Under the pieces are notes generated by a model that worked only from the letters and a program-made list of their open reading frames with translations, made no database searches and was not told the origin of the DNA. Below are positions 7,398 through 15,763 of a DNA stretch of 40,600 nt, piece after piece; the first letter of the stretch is position 1, and each line of letters opens with the position of its first letter. The DNA lies in assembly GCA_017523755.1 (NCBI GenBank), contig JAFWWA010000043.1, forward strand, positions 1-40,600, written 5' to 3'. Both the position numbers and the translations under genes were made by a program. This stretch comes from Christensenellaceae bacterium (GTDB taxonomy: Bacteria > Bacillota > Clostridia > Christensenellales > Christensenellaceae).

Positions 7398-8240
7398 TTA
7401 AAGCTTTTTAAGGACTATCTTCCAGGAGCCTCTCGTTCCTATATTGTAGGCCCTTGAGAAATTGCCCTGGTTTATAGCAAGACCGATATGGTCCATGGAG
7501 TTTATATACAGAAGCGGTTCCCCGATCTCCACATCCGCGAAAGTCCTTCCGTATGTAACGAAGGAATGATAGAGCCTTGTCCTGTCCCTGTATATCGAAA
7601 CATCGATCTGGTTCCCGGGAGCCACATCCATCTTCTCAAAGAGCTCGGCTGATATATCGGTCCACAGGCTTCCGAAGCGCACGTCGAGAGTCTCTATACC
7701 CGCCGTTATGACTCCGTCTTCATAGACAGCTTCGTTTCCTTCAAGCATGATGAGGGAATCTTTATCTATCACGGGCCCGATATCCTCATAGCTTATCTTT
7801 CCCGATGCCAGAAGCGCGCCTGTATAAGCGAATATGTCCCTTCCGTGGAAGGTGTCGGATCTTCCGCTGCTTTTCCTTCTTCCTACCGATTCGGAGATCT
7901 GCCTTACTTCCTCGAGCCCTATAGTCCTCGCTATGTGATTGAGCGATCCGTTGTCGGGGCTCACTATATACTGTCCCCTGACTGTTTTTGCGACTACGCT
8001 CTTTCTTGCGGAACCGACTCCGGGATCGATGACGGTCACGAACACCGTGCCCTCAGGCCAGTAGGGGACTGCCTGCAGCAGCCTGTAGCTGGCTTCGAAT
8101 ATATCATACGGAGGGATGTTGTGTGTCAGGTCGTAGATCTTTAGATCGGGATCTACGCAGAATGCCACGCCGTACATTGCGGCTACGGCTCCGTCCACTA
8201 GGCCGAAATCGCTCTGAAATACCAATAGTCCGTTCATCAT
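7398..8240 (-). CDS. SAM hydrolase, DUF62 family (second paralogue)
   Basis: 280 aa. The DUF62/fluorinase-fold family includes SAM hydroxide adenosyltransferases, which convert S-adenosylmethionine and water to adenosine and methionine. The D-R-H signature of the hydrolases is present: D72 and R79 in I-D-P-G-V-G-S-A-R-K, and H132 in F-H-G-R-D-I-F-A-Y. S-P-D-N-G-S-L near 94-100 is the substrate loop. These residues argue against a fluorinase or chlorinase. A C-terminal beta-barrel (about 180-280) follows. It starts one base after the stop of its paralogue, with GAGG 5 nt upstream, so the two are co-translated. The two copies are clearly diverged, suggesting different substrates or a heteromeric complex. 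Confidence 0.85.
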   Translation of the reverse strand: MMNGLLVFQSDFGLVDGAVAAMYGVAFCVDPDLKIYDLTHNIPPYDIFEASYRLLQAVPYWPEGTVFVTVIDPGVGSARKSVVAKTVRGQYIVSPDNGSLNHIARTIGLEEVRQISESVGRRKSSGRSDTFHGRDIFAYTGALLASGKISYEDIGPVIDKDSLIMLEGNEAVYEDGVITAGIETLDVRFGSLWTDISAELFEKMDVAPGNQIDVSIYRDRTRLYHSFVTYGRTFADVEIGEPLLYINSMDHIGLAINQGNFSRAYNIGTRGSWKIVLKKL

Positions 8241-8241
8241 T

Positions 8242-9084
8242 TTACCTCGCTGATATGACTGCCTTCCATTCTATCCCAGTCCCAAGAGAGTATCTGTTTA
8301 TAAGGTGGTCCTGATTGAGATCCATCGAAAGATATCCCGAAGATCCTCTGTAGATCAGGGGACATCCTTTTTCAACATGGCCGAACGACTCCGCGTATGG
8401 CACCGCATTAAAGGAGATCTCATTTTCCCCACATGTGATCCTTATATCGTAAAGGGACCCGGTGTCCCCTGCAAATCCGTCCCACTGTTCGTTGGTGACG
8501 CTGAATTCTATCCCGCCGAAATGCCTGTTGCCTGTCATTATAAAGCAGCCGATGCTGTCTTTTCCTATTGATGGCTTTTCATGGTATTCGGGGCATTCAA
8601 TGATCTCGCTTACCGGATATTCGTCTCCTATGTCATGAAAGTCTACCTTCCCTGATGCAATAAGAGCTGCGGCGTAAGCGAAAATGTCCCTTCCGTGGAA
8701 TACGGAGACCTTTTCGGGCGAAGGATATCTGTACTTTTCATCTATAGTCCTTGCGCACGCTATCCCGGGATCATGCTTCAGATGGGTGAGAGTCCCGTTG
8801 TCGGGAGTGATCACTATCTTCCCGTTAGCAAGAAGGGCGGCTGATGCCTTTCTTTCTGTGCCTACTCCGGGGTCTACTACGGATACCGTTATAGTATCGT
8901 CAGGCCAGAAGGGGAGCACTGCTTTAAGCGAGAGGGAGGCCTCGAAAGGATCGAAGCTTTTTATGTCGTGGCAGATGTCCTCAACTGCAACTTCCGGGGC
9001 AATCCTTTTTATTACGCCCTTCATGGAGCTCACAGCGCCCCATTCAAGTGAGAAATCTGTCTGAAGAAGTATCGTGTTATACAT
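8242..9084 (-). CDS. SAM hydrolase, DUF62 family (first paralogue)
   Basis: 280 aa, the same length and architecture as the next gene. Signature residues are D71 and R78 (V-D-P-G-V-G-T-E-R-K) and H130 (F-H-G-R-D-I-F-A-Y), with T-P-D-N-G-T-L-T-H-L in the ligand loop, as in known SAM hydrolases of this fold. The predicted products are adenosine and methionine. Its start overlaps the end of the upstream dipeptidase gene by 8 nt. The tandem arrangement behind an ECF transporter suggests that SAM, or a related adenosyl compound, is imported or that its level is regulated; the sequence does not say which. Confidence 0.85.
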   Translation of the reverse strand: MYNTILLQTDFSLEWGAVSSMKGVIKRIAPEVAVEDICHDIKSFDPFEASLSLKAVLPFWPDDTITVSVVDPGVGTERKASAALLANGKIVITPDNGTLTHLKHDPGIACARTIDEKYRYPSPEKVSVFHGRDIFAYAAALIASGKVDFHDIGDEYPVSEIIECPEYHEKPSIGKDSIGCFIMTGNRHFGGIEFSVTNEQWDGFAGDTGSLYDIRITCGENEISFNAVPYAESFGHVEKGCPLIYRGSSGYLSMDLNQDHLINRYSLGTGIEWKAVISAR

Positions 9085-10429
9085 CGGTGATCTCCGAAAG
9101 CCTTCTTATGGATTCGATATAGATCCGTAAGGCTGTTTTCATGCTGTCTGTTATGAGATACTCATCCTTTTCATGAGCGACAAAGGGATCGCCTTCGAGA
9201 ACAGGTCCGAAATTGACGGAATTACCGAAGACCTTGGAATATGACACGCCGCCTGTTATCTTCATCTGTGCTTCTTTCCCGGTGACATCCCTGTAGGCCA
9301 GGGCCAATGCCTTTACGAACGGACTTTCACTGTCGGCAAGGCTTGGCCTGTCGACATATGGGACTGTGACACCAAGATCATAGAAGTATCCCTTTATTAT
9401 CTCATAAAGCTCCTCAGCGGTGACCCCCATGGGGTAGCGGCAGTCAACTTTTCCAAGCAGCTTGCCGTCCTTTATCTCAAGGGTACCAAGACTTACGGTG
9501 AGCTTCCCCATGGGAGGGATATCGAAGCCGAATCCTCCGTTCCTTCCGTACGGGTCTGAGAAGAAGGTATAGAGCCTTTTAAACAGACTGTCACACGTGT
9601 ATACGGCAAGTATGTGAAGGAGGTCGGTAAGCGCACTGTGGCCTTCCTCAGGCCTTGATGCGTGCGCGGCAGTGCCTCTGGTCTTTACCGTTATCCCGCC
9701 GTCCTCCCGAATGAGCTCAGCATCTGTTTCTGCCTCGCGGCAGGCTCTTTCGAGCGTATCAAAGTCAGCACCTTTTATAAACGCATGTGCGTGAGGGGGT
9801 ATTACGTTCACCTGTATGCCGGCTTCAAGCGTTATGTCTTTTCCTATATCGCCCCTTATGACAAACATCACGGCTCCCTTTTCGCCTACGGTTATTGGGA
9901 AGGTGCCGTCGGGAGTGAAGGCGAATGCCGGAAGCCCGGCCTCCTTTACATATGCCTTCATGTCGTCCATGGTGCGTTCCTCGTCGCTGCCGTATACGAG
10001 TCTCAGCTTTCTTTTCGAGATGAGACCGGAGTCCCTTAAATGCTTTACGGCGAGGAAGGTGAGCCACGCGCCGCTCTTCATGTCCTGGGTCCCTCTTCCT
10101 ATTATCCTGCCGTCCTTCTTGACGGCAGCAAACGGGGGATATGTCCAGCCGTCTCCCGGTTCCACGACGTCAAGATGAGAGACTATGTCTATCCTTTCTC
10201 CGTCGGGGCCGTCCCCGAAGTCGGCGCTTATTGCCATGTTCCCGTATTCCTTAACGTCAAAGCCGTTTTTGTTCAGCACGTCCTTCATATACGTGAGGGC
10301 GTCAAAGACTTTTCTTCCGAACGGCATCCTGTCAGATACGGTCTCCTTGTCGTATGTTGAGGGAATCTGAAGGAGCTTTATAAAAGCCTCTTCGTTATCG
10401 TCCCAGAGCTTTTCCGTTATTTTATCCAT
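9077..10429 (-). CDS. PepV-like M20 dipeptidase
   Basis: 450 aa, close to PepV/Sapep-type dinuclear zinc dipeptidases. Metal-site motifs: S-H-L-D-V-V (H85, D87), G-R-G-T-Q-D-M-K-S-G (D116), the catalytic and bridging glutamates E150/E151 in G-S-D-E-E-R-T, D174 in F-T-P-D-G, and a late H in F-V-A-H-E-K-D-E-Y. It probably cleaves cytoplasmic dipeptides, perhaps delivered by uptake. ATG 10429 is chosen (GAGG 10 nt upstream); in-frame GTG 10435 and TTG 10438 are alternatives. It overlaps ecfT by 13 nt, so it belongs to the ECF operon, an unusual partner that may hint at the cargo. Confidence 0.85.
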   Translation of the reverse strand: MDKITEKLWDDNEEAFIKLLQIPSTYDKETVSDRMPFGRKVFDALTYMKDVLNKNGFDVKEYGNMAISADFGDGPDGERIDIVSHLDVVEPGDGWTYPPFAAVKKDGRIIGRGTQDMKSGAWLTFLAVKHLRDSGLISKRKLRLVYGSDEERTMDDMKAYVKEAGLPAFAFTPDGTFPITVGEKGAVMFVIRGDIGKDITLEAGIQVNVIPPHAHAFIKGADFDTLERACREAETDAELIREDGGITVKTRGTAAHASRPEEGHSALTDLLHILAVYTCDSLFKRLYTFFSDPYGRNGGFGFDIPPMGKLTVSLGTLEIKDGKLLGKVDCRYPMGVTAEELYEIIKGYFYDLGVTVPYVDRPSLADSESPFVKALALAYRDVTGKEAQMKITGGVSYSKVFGNSVNFGPVLEGDPFVAHEKDEYLITDSMKTALRIYIESIRRLSEITDV

Positions 10430-11271
10430 GGGCACCAAACCTCGAAGGCCGGGGGCCAGATGATTAGACAGGCAACTATCCCTAAGAACAGGGCCAGGAG
10501 GATAAGTATTATAGGAGCCATGATCTTATCTCCTTTCGTATCCTCATGCTCGGCGTAATAGGTCCTCTTTTTGAGCTTTCCGAAGCCCCGGAGGTCCATC
10601 GCGTTGGCCACCATCCCGACTCTGTCGAAGGAGGTTATGACGAGAGGAGCAAGGATCAGTATATACTGCTTGAGCCTTGTCATAATGCCGGTCCTCTTGG
10701 AATCGAGCTCGAGACCTCTTGCCTGCAGCGATATCCTTATATTGTTGAAGTCTCTTGTTATATCAGGGATATACCTGAACGCCAGTGACACTATGGTGCA
10801 TACCTTGTATGGTATCTTTACCGAATACAGGCCCGCAGCCATCTCGGACGGCGTTATGCACTGTATGAAGGTGAGCGAGAATATGAACGTCGCCATAAAC
10901 TTCATGAGCCTGACAAGGAAGTACCACATTGTCTCCTTCGTCACTATATAGAAATCGGTTATTTTGAAAATAACGGTGGAGCCGCCCACAACGCCGAGAC
11001 CGTAATCGGGCTCGACCAGGAACATGAGAAGAAGGTTGAAAAGATTCAGAAGAAGTATCACGATGAGCGCCACTGTCATCTTTTTGGCATTCGGCCTGAT
11101 GGAGACGAGGCCTATTATGGACAGGATGAACAGGGGAGCTATGAACCTTATATCCCATGTAGCAATTAGGAGGAAGATAAGGACGAAGAATACTCTGACC
11201 TTGGTCTTTCCGGTGAGCCTGTCAAGGAAGGTGGTGCCGGGCTTCAGATTTATGAACAGTCTATTTTCCAT
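10417..11271 (-). CDS. ECF transporter transmembrane subunit (EcfT)
   Basis: 284 aa. Hydrophobic segments lie around residues 25-60, 65-90, 112-140 and at the C-terminus (about 255-278). The cytoplasmic coupling region has the A-R-G motif typical of EcfT (I-S-L-Q-A-R-G-L-E) near residue 190, and a second such motif may be represented by the M-D-L-R-G-F-G region near 230. EcfT links the ATPases to the substrate-binding S subunit in the membrane. It overlaps the ATPase gene by 11 nt. The T and A genes lie next to a dedicated S gene, which indicates a group I ECF system. Confidence 0.85.
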   Translation of the reverse strand: MENRLFINLKPGTTFLDRLTGKTKVRVFFVLIFLLIATWDIRFIAPLFILSIIGLVSIRPNAKKMTVALIVILLLNLFNLLLMFLVEPDYGLGVVGGSTVIFKITDFYIVTKETMWYFLVRLMKFMATFIFSLTFIQCITPSEMAAGLYSVKIPYKVCTIVSLAFRYIPDITRDFNNIRISLQARGLELDSKRTGIMTRLKQYILILAPLVITSFDRVGMVANAMDLRGFGKLKKRTYYAEHEDTKGDKIMAPIILILLALFLGIVACLIIWPPAFEVWCPWIK

Positions 11272-12976
11272 CTGTCCTCTGCCTCCTTTCCTCTTCTATG
11301 AACGCGTGGATGAACTTCTCGGGATCGATCCCTGCCTTTTCGGCCAGCGTCACGAGAGAGGTCTCCTTGAGGTTCGCCTTCTTTATGGTCTCCTTGTCCG
11401 AGAGCACGCTGTAGACATAGTCGTCTGCCAGTATGTTTCCGTCAGAGAAAACTATCGATCTGTCGGTATACTCTATAGCCAGGTGCATATCGTGTGTTAT
11501 GAACAGTATCGTTATGCCGTAATCTCGGTTCAGATCCTCGAGGAAGCGCATTATCTCGGTGTAATGCCTGTAGTCCTGGCCTGCCGTAGGCTCGTCAACG
11601 ATAAGGATGTCGGGCTTGAGACAGAGTATGGAGGCTATGGTGACTCGTTTCTTCTGACCGTATGAAAGCACGGATATAGGCCAGTTCCTCATGGGGTAGA
11701 GGTCGCACATCCTCAAGGCTTCCTCGACGTTTTTGTCGGTCTCTTCCTTGGAGAATCCGTTGAGCCTTGGAGCCAGCTCTACCTCCTCCTTTATGATGTT
11801 CTTAGCGATCATCTGATTGGGGTTCTGCATCACATATCCTATGAGCCTTCCGATCTCCCTTATCGACATCTCAAGGATGTTCTGCCCCTTGAAGGTGATC
11901 TCTCCCTTCTTGGGCCTTATGATGCCTGTTAGAAGCTTGGCCATCGTGGACTTGCCGGCCCCGTTCTTTCCTATGACTGATATCCTTTCGCCTTCCCTTA
12001 TGGTGAAGTTCATGTCGTCAAGGGAATAGTCGCCGCCGTAGTCGAACGAGACGTCCTTAACTTCCACAAGCACCTCTCCCGTGCTTTCAAGCTTTTCAAG
12101 GGAAGGTTCGTTTTTATGGAAGTGTTCCGCGATAAGATTCTTGACCGGGCTTATATCGAGCGCTTCCGCGTTTTCAAGATCTTTAAGAAGCGACAGATCC
12201 GCTCCCGCATTCTTAAGAGCGCTTATGTAAAGAGGCTCCCTGATGCCCATCTCCTTTAATACGTCAGACCGGAGGAGCTCATCGGGGGTCGTATCGAGGG
12301 CTATAGTACCGTCGTTTATGAGTATTATCCTGTCGACATGCCTGAAGAGCACGTCTTCAAGCCTGTGTTCGATTATTATTACCGTCTTGTCCTGCTCCCT
12401 GTGTATCCTGTCGATGAGGTCTACGGCAGTCATACCCATCTGAGGGTCGAGAGCAGCCAGAGGTTCATCGAAGAGAAGGATCTGCACGTCGTTGTGGAGG
12501 ACGCCGCCGAGCGCTACCTTCTGCTTCTGTCCGCCTGAGAGATCGTAGGGGACGTCCTTTAAATGGCCTTCCATATCCACCGTTTCGGCCGCCCTGTCTA
12601 CCAGCTCAAGCATCTCGTTTCTCGGGACCGCATTGTTCTCCAAAGAAAAAGCGATATCTTCGCCCACCGACAGTCCGATGAACTGTGCATCAGAATCCTG
12701 CTGCACAGTTCCTACGTGACTGCTCAGTTTGAAAAGATTCGCTTTTCTGGTCTCAAGACCCGCAACAATACACGATCCCTTAATTTCACCGTCGTATGAG
12801 AAGGGTATCAGTCCGTTGATACAGTTTCCCAGAGTTGACTTTCCGCATCCGCTGGGTCCCAGGATGAGGATCTTCTCGCCTTTACAGATCGTGAGATCTA
12901 TATGCTTGAGAGTCTCCTCGGTCTGAGACTTGTACCTGAACGAAAAGTCGGTGAAAGTGATGATCGGTTCAGGCAT
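11261..12976 (-). CDS. Fused double ECF ATPase (EcfA-EcfA')
   Basis: 571 aa with two ABC ATPase domains. The first has Walker A G-P-S-G-C-G-K-S-T at 40-48, signature L-S-G-G-Q and Walker B L-L-F-D-E-P. The second, from about residue 305, has G-K-N-G-A-G-K-S-T, a signature changed to L-S-Y-G-Q, and L-I-V-D-E-P-T-A-G-Q-D. Fused A-A' subunits power group I ECF importers. A longer ORF reaches 13102, but that extension overlaps the S gene and has no ribosome binding site; ATG 12976 directly follows the S gene stop (2-nt gap). The altered second signature may make the two ATP sites unequal. Confidence 0.88.
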   Translation of the reverse strand: MPEPIITFTDFSFRYKSQTEETLKHIDLTICKGEKILILGPSGCGKSTLGNCINGLIPFSYDGEIKGSCIVAGLETRKANLFKLSSHVGTVQQDSDAQFIGLSVGEDIAFSLENNAVPRNEMLELVDRAAETVDMEGHLKDVPYDLSGGQKQKVALGGVLHNDVQILLFDEPLAALDPQMGMTAVDLIDRIHREQDKTVIIIEHRLEDVLFRHVDRIILINDGTIALDTTPDELLRSDVLKEMGIREPLYISALKNAGADLSLLKDLENAEALDISPVKNLIAEHFHKNEPSLEKLESTGEVLVEVKDVSFDYGGDYSLDDMNFTIREGERISVIGKNGAGKSTMAKLLTGIIRPKKGEITFKGQNILEMSIREIGRLIGYVMQNPNQMIAKNIIKEEVELAPRLNGFSKEETDKNVEEALRMCDLYPMRNWPISVLSYGQKKRVTIASILCLKPDILIVDEPTAGQDYRHYTEIMRFLEDLNRDYGITILFITHDMHLAIEYTDRSIVFSDGNILADDYVYSVLSDKETIKKANLKETSLVTLAEKAGIDPEKFIHAFIEEERRQRTDGK

Positions 12977-12978
12977 TA

Positions 12979-13563
12979 TCAGTCTTCCTTGGTAAGGTTC
13001 GAGCTCTTCTTGTTCCTGTTGGCTATGAACAGAAGCAGCGGGATACCGATAACGATCTGTACGGAAGCGTTTCCGATGAGGGCTGCAGTAGCCTGTCCCC
13101 ATGTGATCGTGAGCTCCTGGCTGTAGAACAGATAGGTGAGGAGAGGGGTCACTACGCCGAATGCGAGAGCATTTCCGATTATAACGGTAACGACATAGAT
13201 TATGATCTCCTTTACGCCGAATACGCCTTCATCGAACTGTTTTGCGTATACCGGGATGAGTCCTACGAAGAATCCGAGCACGCCGTTTCCTACGGACCAG
13301 TCAAACCAGAATCCCCATCCTCCGATAAGGTCTGCAAGGAAGTTCCCGAGGAATGCGGTAAGAGCTGCGGGAACGGGCCCGAACAGAGCGCCTACTATAA
13401 CGTCGACTATCATAGCCGTCGTGAGCGAGGTGTTCGTGAAGATCTTTATCCCGCCGAAGTTCATGAGTACAGCGAAAAGAGCTGCTCCGATCGCTATGCC
13501 GACGATGGTCTTGGTATTCCATTTTCCAAGGATCAGCGAACCGACCGATTTTTTCTCAGACAT
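12979..13563 (-). CDS. ECF transporter substrate-binding subunit (UPF0397-like)
   Basis: 194 aa with about five to six hydrophobic segments. The first part, G-I-A-I-G-A-A-L-F-A-V-L-M, then T-N-T-S-L, V-G-A-L-F-G-P-V-P-A-A-L and the G-W-G-F-W-F-D-W-S segment resemble the UPF0397 family of S components. ATG 13563 is chosen because AGGAGG lies upstream; an in-frame ATG at 13605 lacks such a site. The ligand of this S family cannot be named from sequence. The operon partners (SAM hydrolases, dipeptidase) are the best clue. Confidence 0.82.
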   Translation of the reverse strand: MSEKKSVGSLILGKWNTKTIVGIAIGAALFAVLMNFGGIKIFTNTSLTTAMIVDVIVGALFGPVPAALTAFLGNFLADLIGGWGFWFDWSVGNGVLGFFVGLIPVYAKQFDEGVFGVKEIIIYVVTVIIGNALAFGVVTPLLTYLFYSQELTITWGQATAALIGNASVQIVIGIPLLLFIANRNKKSSNLTKED

Positions 13564-13607
13564 GTTTTTGTCCTCCTTAAAAAATAAGTTTGAGAATGTG
13601 TGCAAGA

Positions 13608-13746
13608 CCGGTCAAAAGGATATGCGCTTTGATGTGTTTTTCCCTTTAAAACGCATCTTTTTACGTCCGGTCACTTAAATTATATGTTTAGCAAAAATGA
13701 GTGTCAATAACATCTGTTAACAGTCTGTTCATCTTTTTGCCGGTCA
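13608..13746 (+). repeat. Three direct CCGGTCA motifs in the divergent promoter region
   Basis: CCGGTCA occurs at 13608-13614, 13667-13673 and 13740-13746. The last two extend to CCGGTCACT(T/G)AAA. One lies next to the -10 element of the ECF promoter, one in its leader and one upstream of the M20 gene promoter, so they are candidate operators. Confidence 0.4.
13679..13707 (-). promoter_or_regulatory. Promoter of the ECF/SAM-hydrolase operon
   Basis: On the minus strand, TTGACA (13707-13702), a 17-nt spacer and TATAAT (13684-13679): both hexamers are perfect consensus. It leaves a 5' UTR of about 110 nt before ATG 13563. Confidence 0.85.
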
Positions 13747-13781
13747 CTGAAAATGTGTATTTTTGCGTTCTTTTAACTGTT

Positions 13782-13811
13782 TTGGCAGAGGAGCATATGT
13801 TATCATATACT
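13782..13811 (+). promoter_or_regulatory. Promoter of the AbgB-like amidohydrolase gene
   Basis: TTGGCA (13782-13787), an 18-nt spacer and TATACT (13806-13811), 38 nt before the start codon at 13849. Confidence 0.55.
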
Positions 13812-13848
13812 AAAGAAACCAAAGTTACATCTGAATACCGGAGGGATC

Positions 13849-15222
13849 ATGGATTATCAGCATATCATAGATGCCGTAATGGATAAAAAAGAGGAACTAA
13901 ATAGTATAGCTCTTAAGATGTATGAGCATCCCGAGACGGCATATAACGAGGTGATGGCAAAAGGATGGCTGTCTGAAGCGCTTTTGAAGTACGGCTTTAA
14001 AGTTGAGACCGGGCTCTACGGCATGCCCACGTCTATAAGGGCGGAATGGGGGAGCGGGCATCCGGTGATAGGCCTTCTTGCGGAATATGACGCGCTGCCA
14101 GGCCTGTCGCAGACTCAGAACACCTATAAGGATCCTGCTGTGAAGGACGGACCCGGACAGGGCTGCGGCCATAACCTTTTAGGTACGGCTACTCTTGCTG
14201 CCGCGATAGGGATAAAGGCCGATCTTGAGAAGAGCGGGTTTCCGGGCACCGTGGTGTTTTACGGCTGTCCTGCGGAGGAAGTATTAACAGGAAAACCTTT
14301 CATGGCAAGGGGAGGGGCGTTCAGGGAGCTCGACATAGCGCTCGCATGGCATGGGAACAGCAAAAACACAGTTGAGCTCGGGATGGGAGGAGGACTAAAC
14401 AGCGCAGTCTTCCATTTCAGGGGCAAGACCGCTCATGCCTCTGCGGCATGGAACGGAAGGTCGGCGCTCGATGCCGTTGAGCTCATGAACATAGGAGCCA
14501 ACTACCTTAGGGAACACATGACGCCGAACTCGAGGATCCATTATGTCTATAAGGAAGCGGGCGTGGCACCCAATATCGTTCCCGACAGGGCTTCCGTCTG
14601 GTATTATGTGAGATCCCTTAAAAGACGCGACATAGATGAGCTGTACGGAAGGCTTGTGGATGTTGCAAAAGGCGCAGCTCTCATGACAGGGACGGAACTT
14701 GAGATCGAGTTCATGGGAGGCTGCTACAATACCATGTCGAACAAGGTCCTTGCGGACCTGTTCGCGGAAGTATATCCTATGGTGCCAAAGCCGGAATACA
14801 CGAAAGAGGAGCTTGAGACCGCTGATGCCTTAAACCGCTCGGTCGCGGCATTCGAGACTGAAAAGCCTGAGGAGCCGATACACACCGGTTTTATATATGA
14901 GCCTGAAAAGTACAGTATCTCTCCCGGCTCAAGCGATGTCGGTGACGTACAGCACATTGTTCCCGGAATGATGATAGGGACCGCGAGCCAGAACATACTT
15001 GGAGTTAACCATACCTGGCAGACGACCTGCTGCGCCGGGAACGGTATAGGCCTTAAGGGGATGCTGAGAGGCGGCATATGGATGGCTCTTGGGGCGGCAA
15101 GGATCCTTAGAGACAATGAACTTGTTAAAAAGGCATGGGAGACATTTAAGAAGGATCTTGACGGCGAGACATATGAGTGTCCGATACCGGACGACGTACC
15201 CGTACCTCAGCCTAAGCTTTGA
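13849..15222 (+). CDS. M20 family amidohydrolase, AbgB-like
   Basis: 457 aa. Metal-binding signature: L-A-E-Y-D-A-L-P-G (D81), G-Q-G-C-G-H-N-L-L-G (C106, H108), catalytic glutamates E143/E144 in G-C-P-A-E-E, H168 in A-W-H-G-N-S, and a C-terminal histidine in V-N-H-T-W-Q-T. A dimerisation lid domain (about 190-305) contains the H-A-S-A-A-W-N-G-R-S-A-L-D motif typical of p-aminobenzoyl-glutamate hydrolase subunit B and other amide hydrolases of the M20D group. The likely substrate is an N-acyl amino acid or p-aminobenzoyl-glutamate. GGAGG precedes the start. A second M20D-like gene lies 3.7 kb downstream. It is divergent from the ECF operon. Confidence 0.82.
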   Translation: MDYQHIIDAVMDKKEELNSIALKMYEHPETAYNEVMAKGWLSEALLKYGFKVETGLYGMPTSIRAEWGSGHPVIGLLAEYDALPGLSQTQNTYKDPAVKDGPGQGCGHNLLGTATLAAAIGIKADLEKSGFPGTVVFYGCPAEEVLTGKPFMARGGAFRELDIALAWHGNSKNTVELGMGGGLNSAVFHFRGKTAHASAAWNGRSALDAVELMNIGANYLREHMTPNSRIHYVYKEAGVAPNIVPDRASVWYYVRSLKRRDIDELYGRLVDVAKGAALMTGTELEIEFMGGCYNTMSNKVLADLFAEVYPMVPKPEYTKEELETADALNRSVAAFETEKPEEPIHTGFIYEPEKYSISPGSSDVGDVQHIVPGMMIGTASQNILGVNHTWQTTCCAGNGIGLKGMLRGGIWMALGAARILRDNELVKKAWETFKKDLDGETYECPIPDDVPVPQPKL

Positions 15223-15258
15223 GATATGTGAGTAGACATAAAAAAGGGAGAAATACCG

Positions 15259-15711
15259 ATGAAACTGGATCTTTTTAATAAACTTGGAGCCGGGCAGGAA
15301 GCAGGAACGAATGATATAGATAAGATGAGCGACCATGAACTGCTCGTAACGATGGTAAAAAACCAGAAAAGGGAGAAGCAGCATCAGCTGGTGACTCTCA
15401 TAATCGCGGGGATATTCACGCTCGCGATAGTCATAACGCTCTGCATAATACTTCCAAAGACATATATAACGCTTGAGAAAGCCGATGCTCTCATAGCGAC
15501 TGTAGAGGATGCTGTTGCTGACGCGAAAGTGTCTCTTGAGGACTTCAACAAAATGGCGGACAGCGTTACAGGGACCATCAATGACAATGCCGAGAATATA
15601 CAGGAAGGCATAACCAAGGTCAGCAGCATAGACATAGACAGCCTGAATAAGGCGATAAAGGACCTGTCCGACATAGTCGACCCGCTTGCGAAACTGTTCG
15701 GCGGTAAGTAA
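15259..15711 (+). CDS. Single-pass membrane protein with coiled-coil C-terminus
   Basis: 150 aa, no recognised family. A charged N-terminus (1-44) precedes one strongly hydrophobic segment (about 45-66, L-V-T-L-I-I-A-G-I-F-T-L-A-I-V-I-T-L), then a predicted helical region rich in A, D, E, K and I (about 70-140) with heptad-like spacing. No signal peptidase site is evident. The topology resembles a receptor stub without its signalling domain. It lies 36 nt after the amidohydrolase gene and 52 nt before the TPR gene, so all three may share a transcript. GGGAG at 15247 is a modest ribosome binding site. Confidence 0.6.
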   Translation: MKLDLFNKLGAGQEAGTNDIDKMSDHELLVTMVKNQKREKQHQLVTLIIAGIFTLAIVITLCIILPKTYITLEKADALIATVEDAVADAKVSLEDFNKMADSVTGTINDNAENIQEGITKVSSIDIDSLNKAIKDLSDIVDPLAKLFGGK

Positions 15712-15763
15712 TAGGATGCAGCCGGATAAGTCCCGGTCATACTAAAACAAAAGGGAGGTAAGG

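Noticed and set aside
8684..9064. Plus-strand ORF opposite the first SAM hydrolase
   Set aside because: It is a reverse-strand shadow of a well-supported gene, without ribosome binding site or recognisable domain.
7398..9084. Fluorinase or chlorinase pair
   Set aside because: Both copies carry the D-R-H residues of SAM hydrolases.
12977..13102. N-terminal extension of the ECF ATPase
   Set aside because: It lies inside the S-subunit gene, has no ribosome binding site and no homology to ABC ATPases.
13621..13672. SAM riboswitch in the ECF operon leader
   Set aside because: The leader of about 110 nt shows only a short ATGCG/CGCAT stem and no recognisable SAM-I core.
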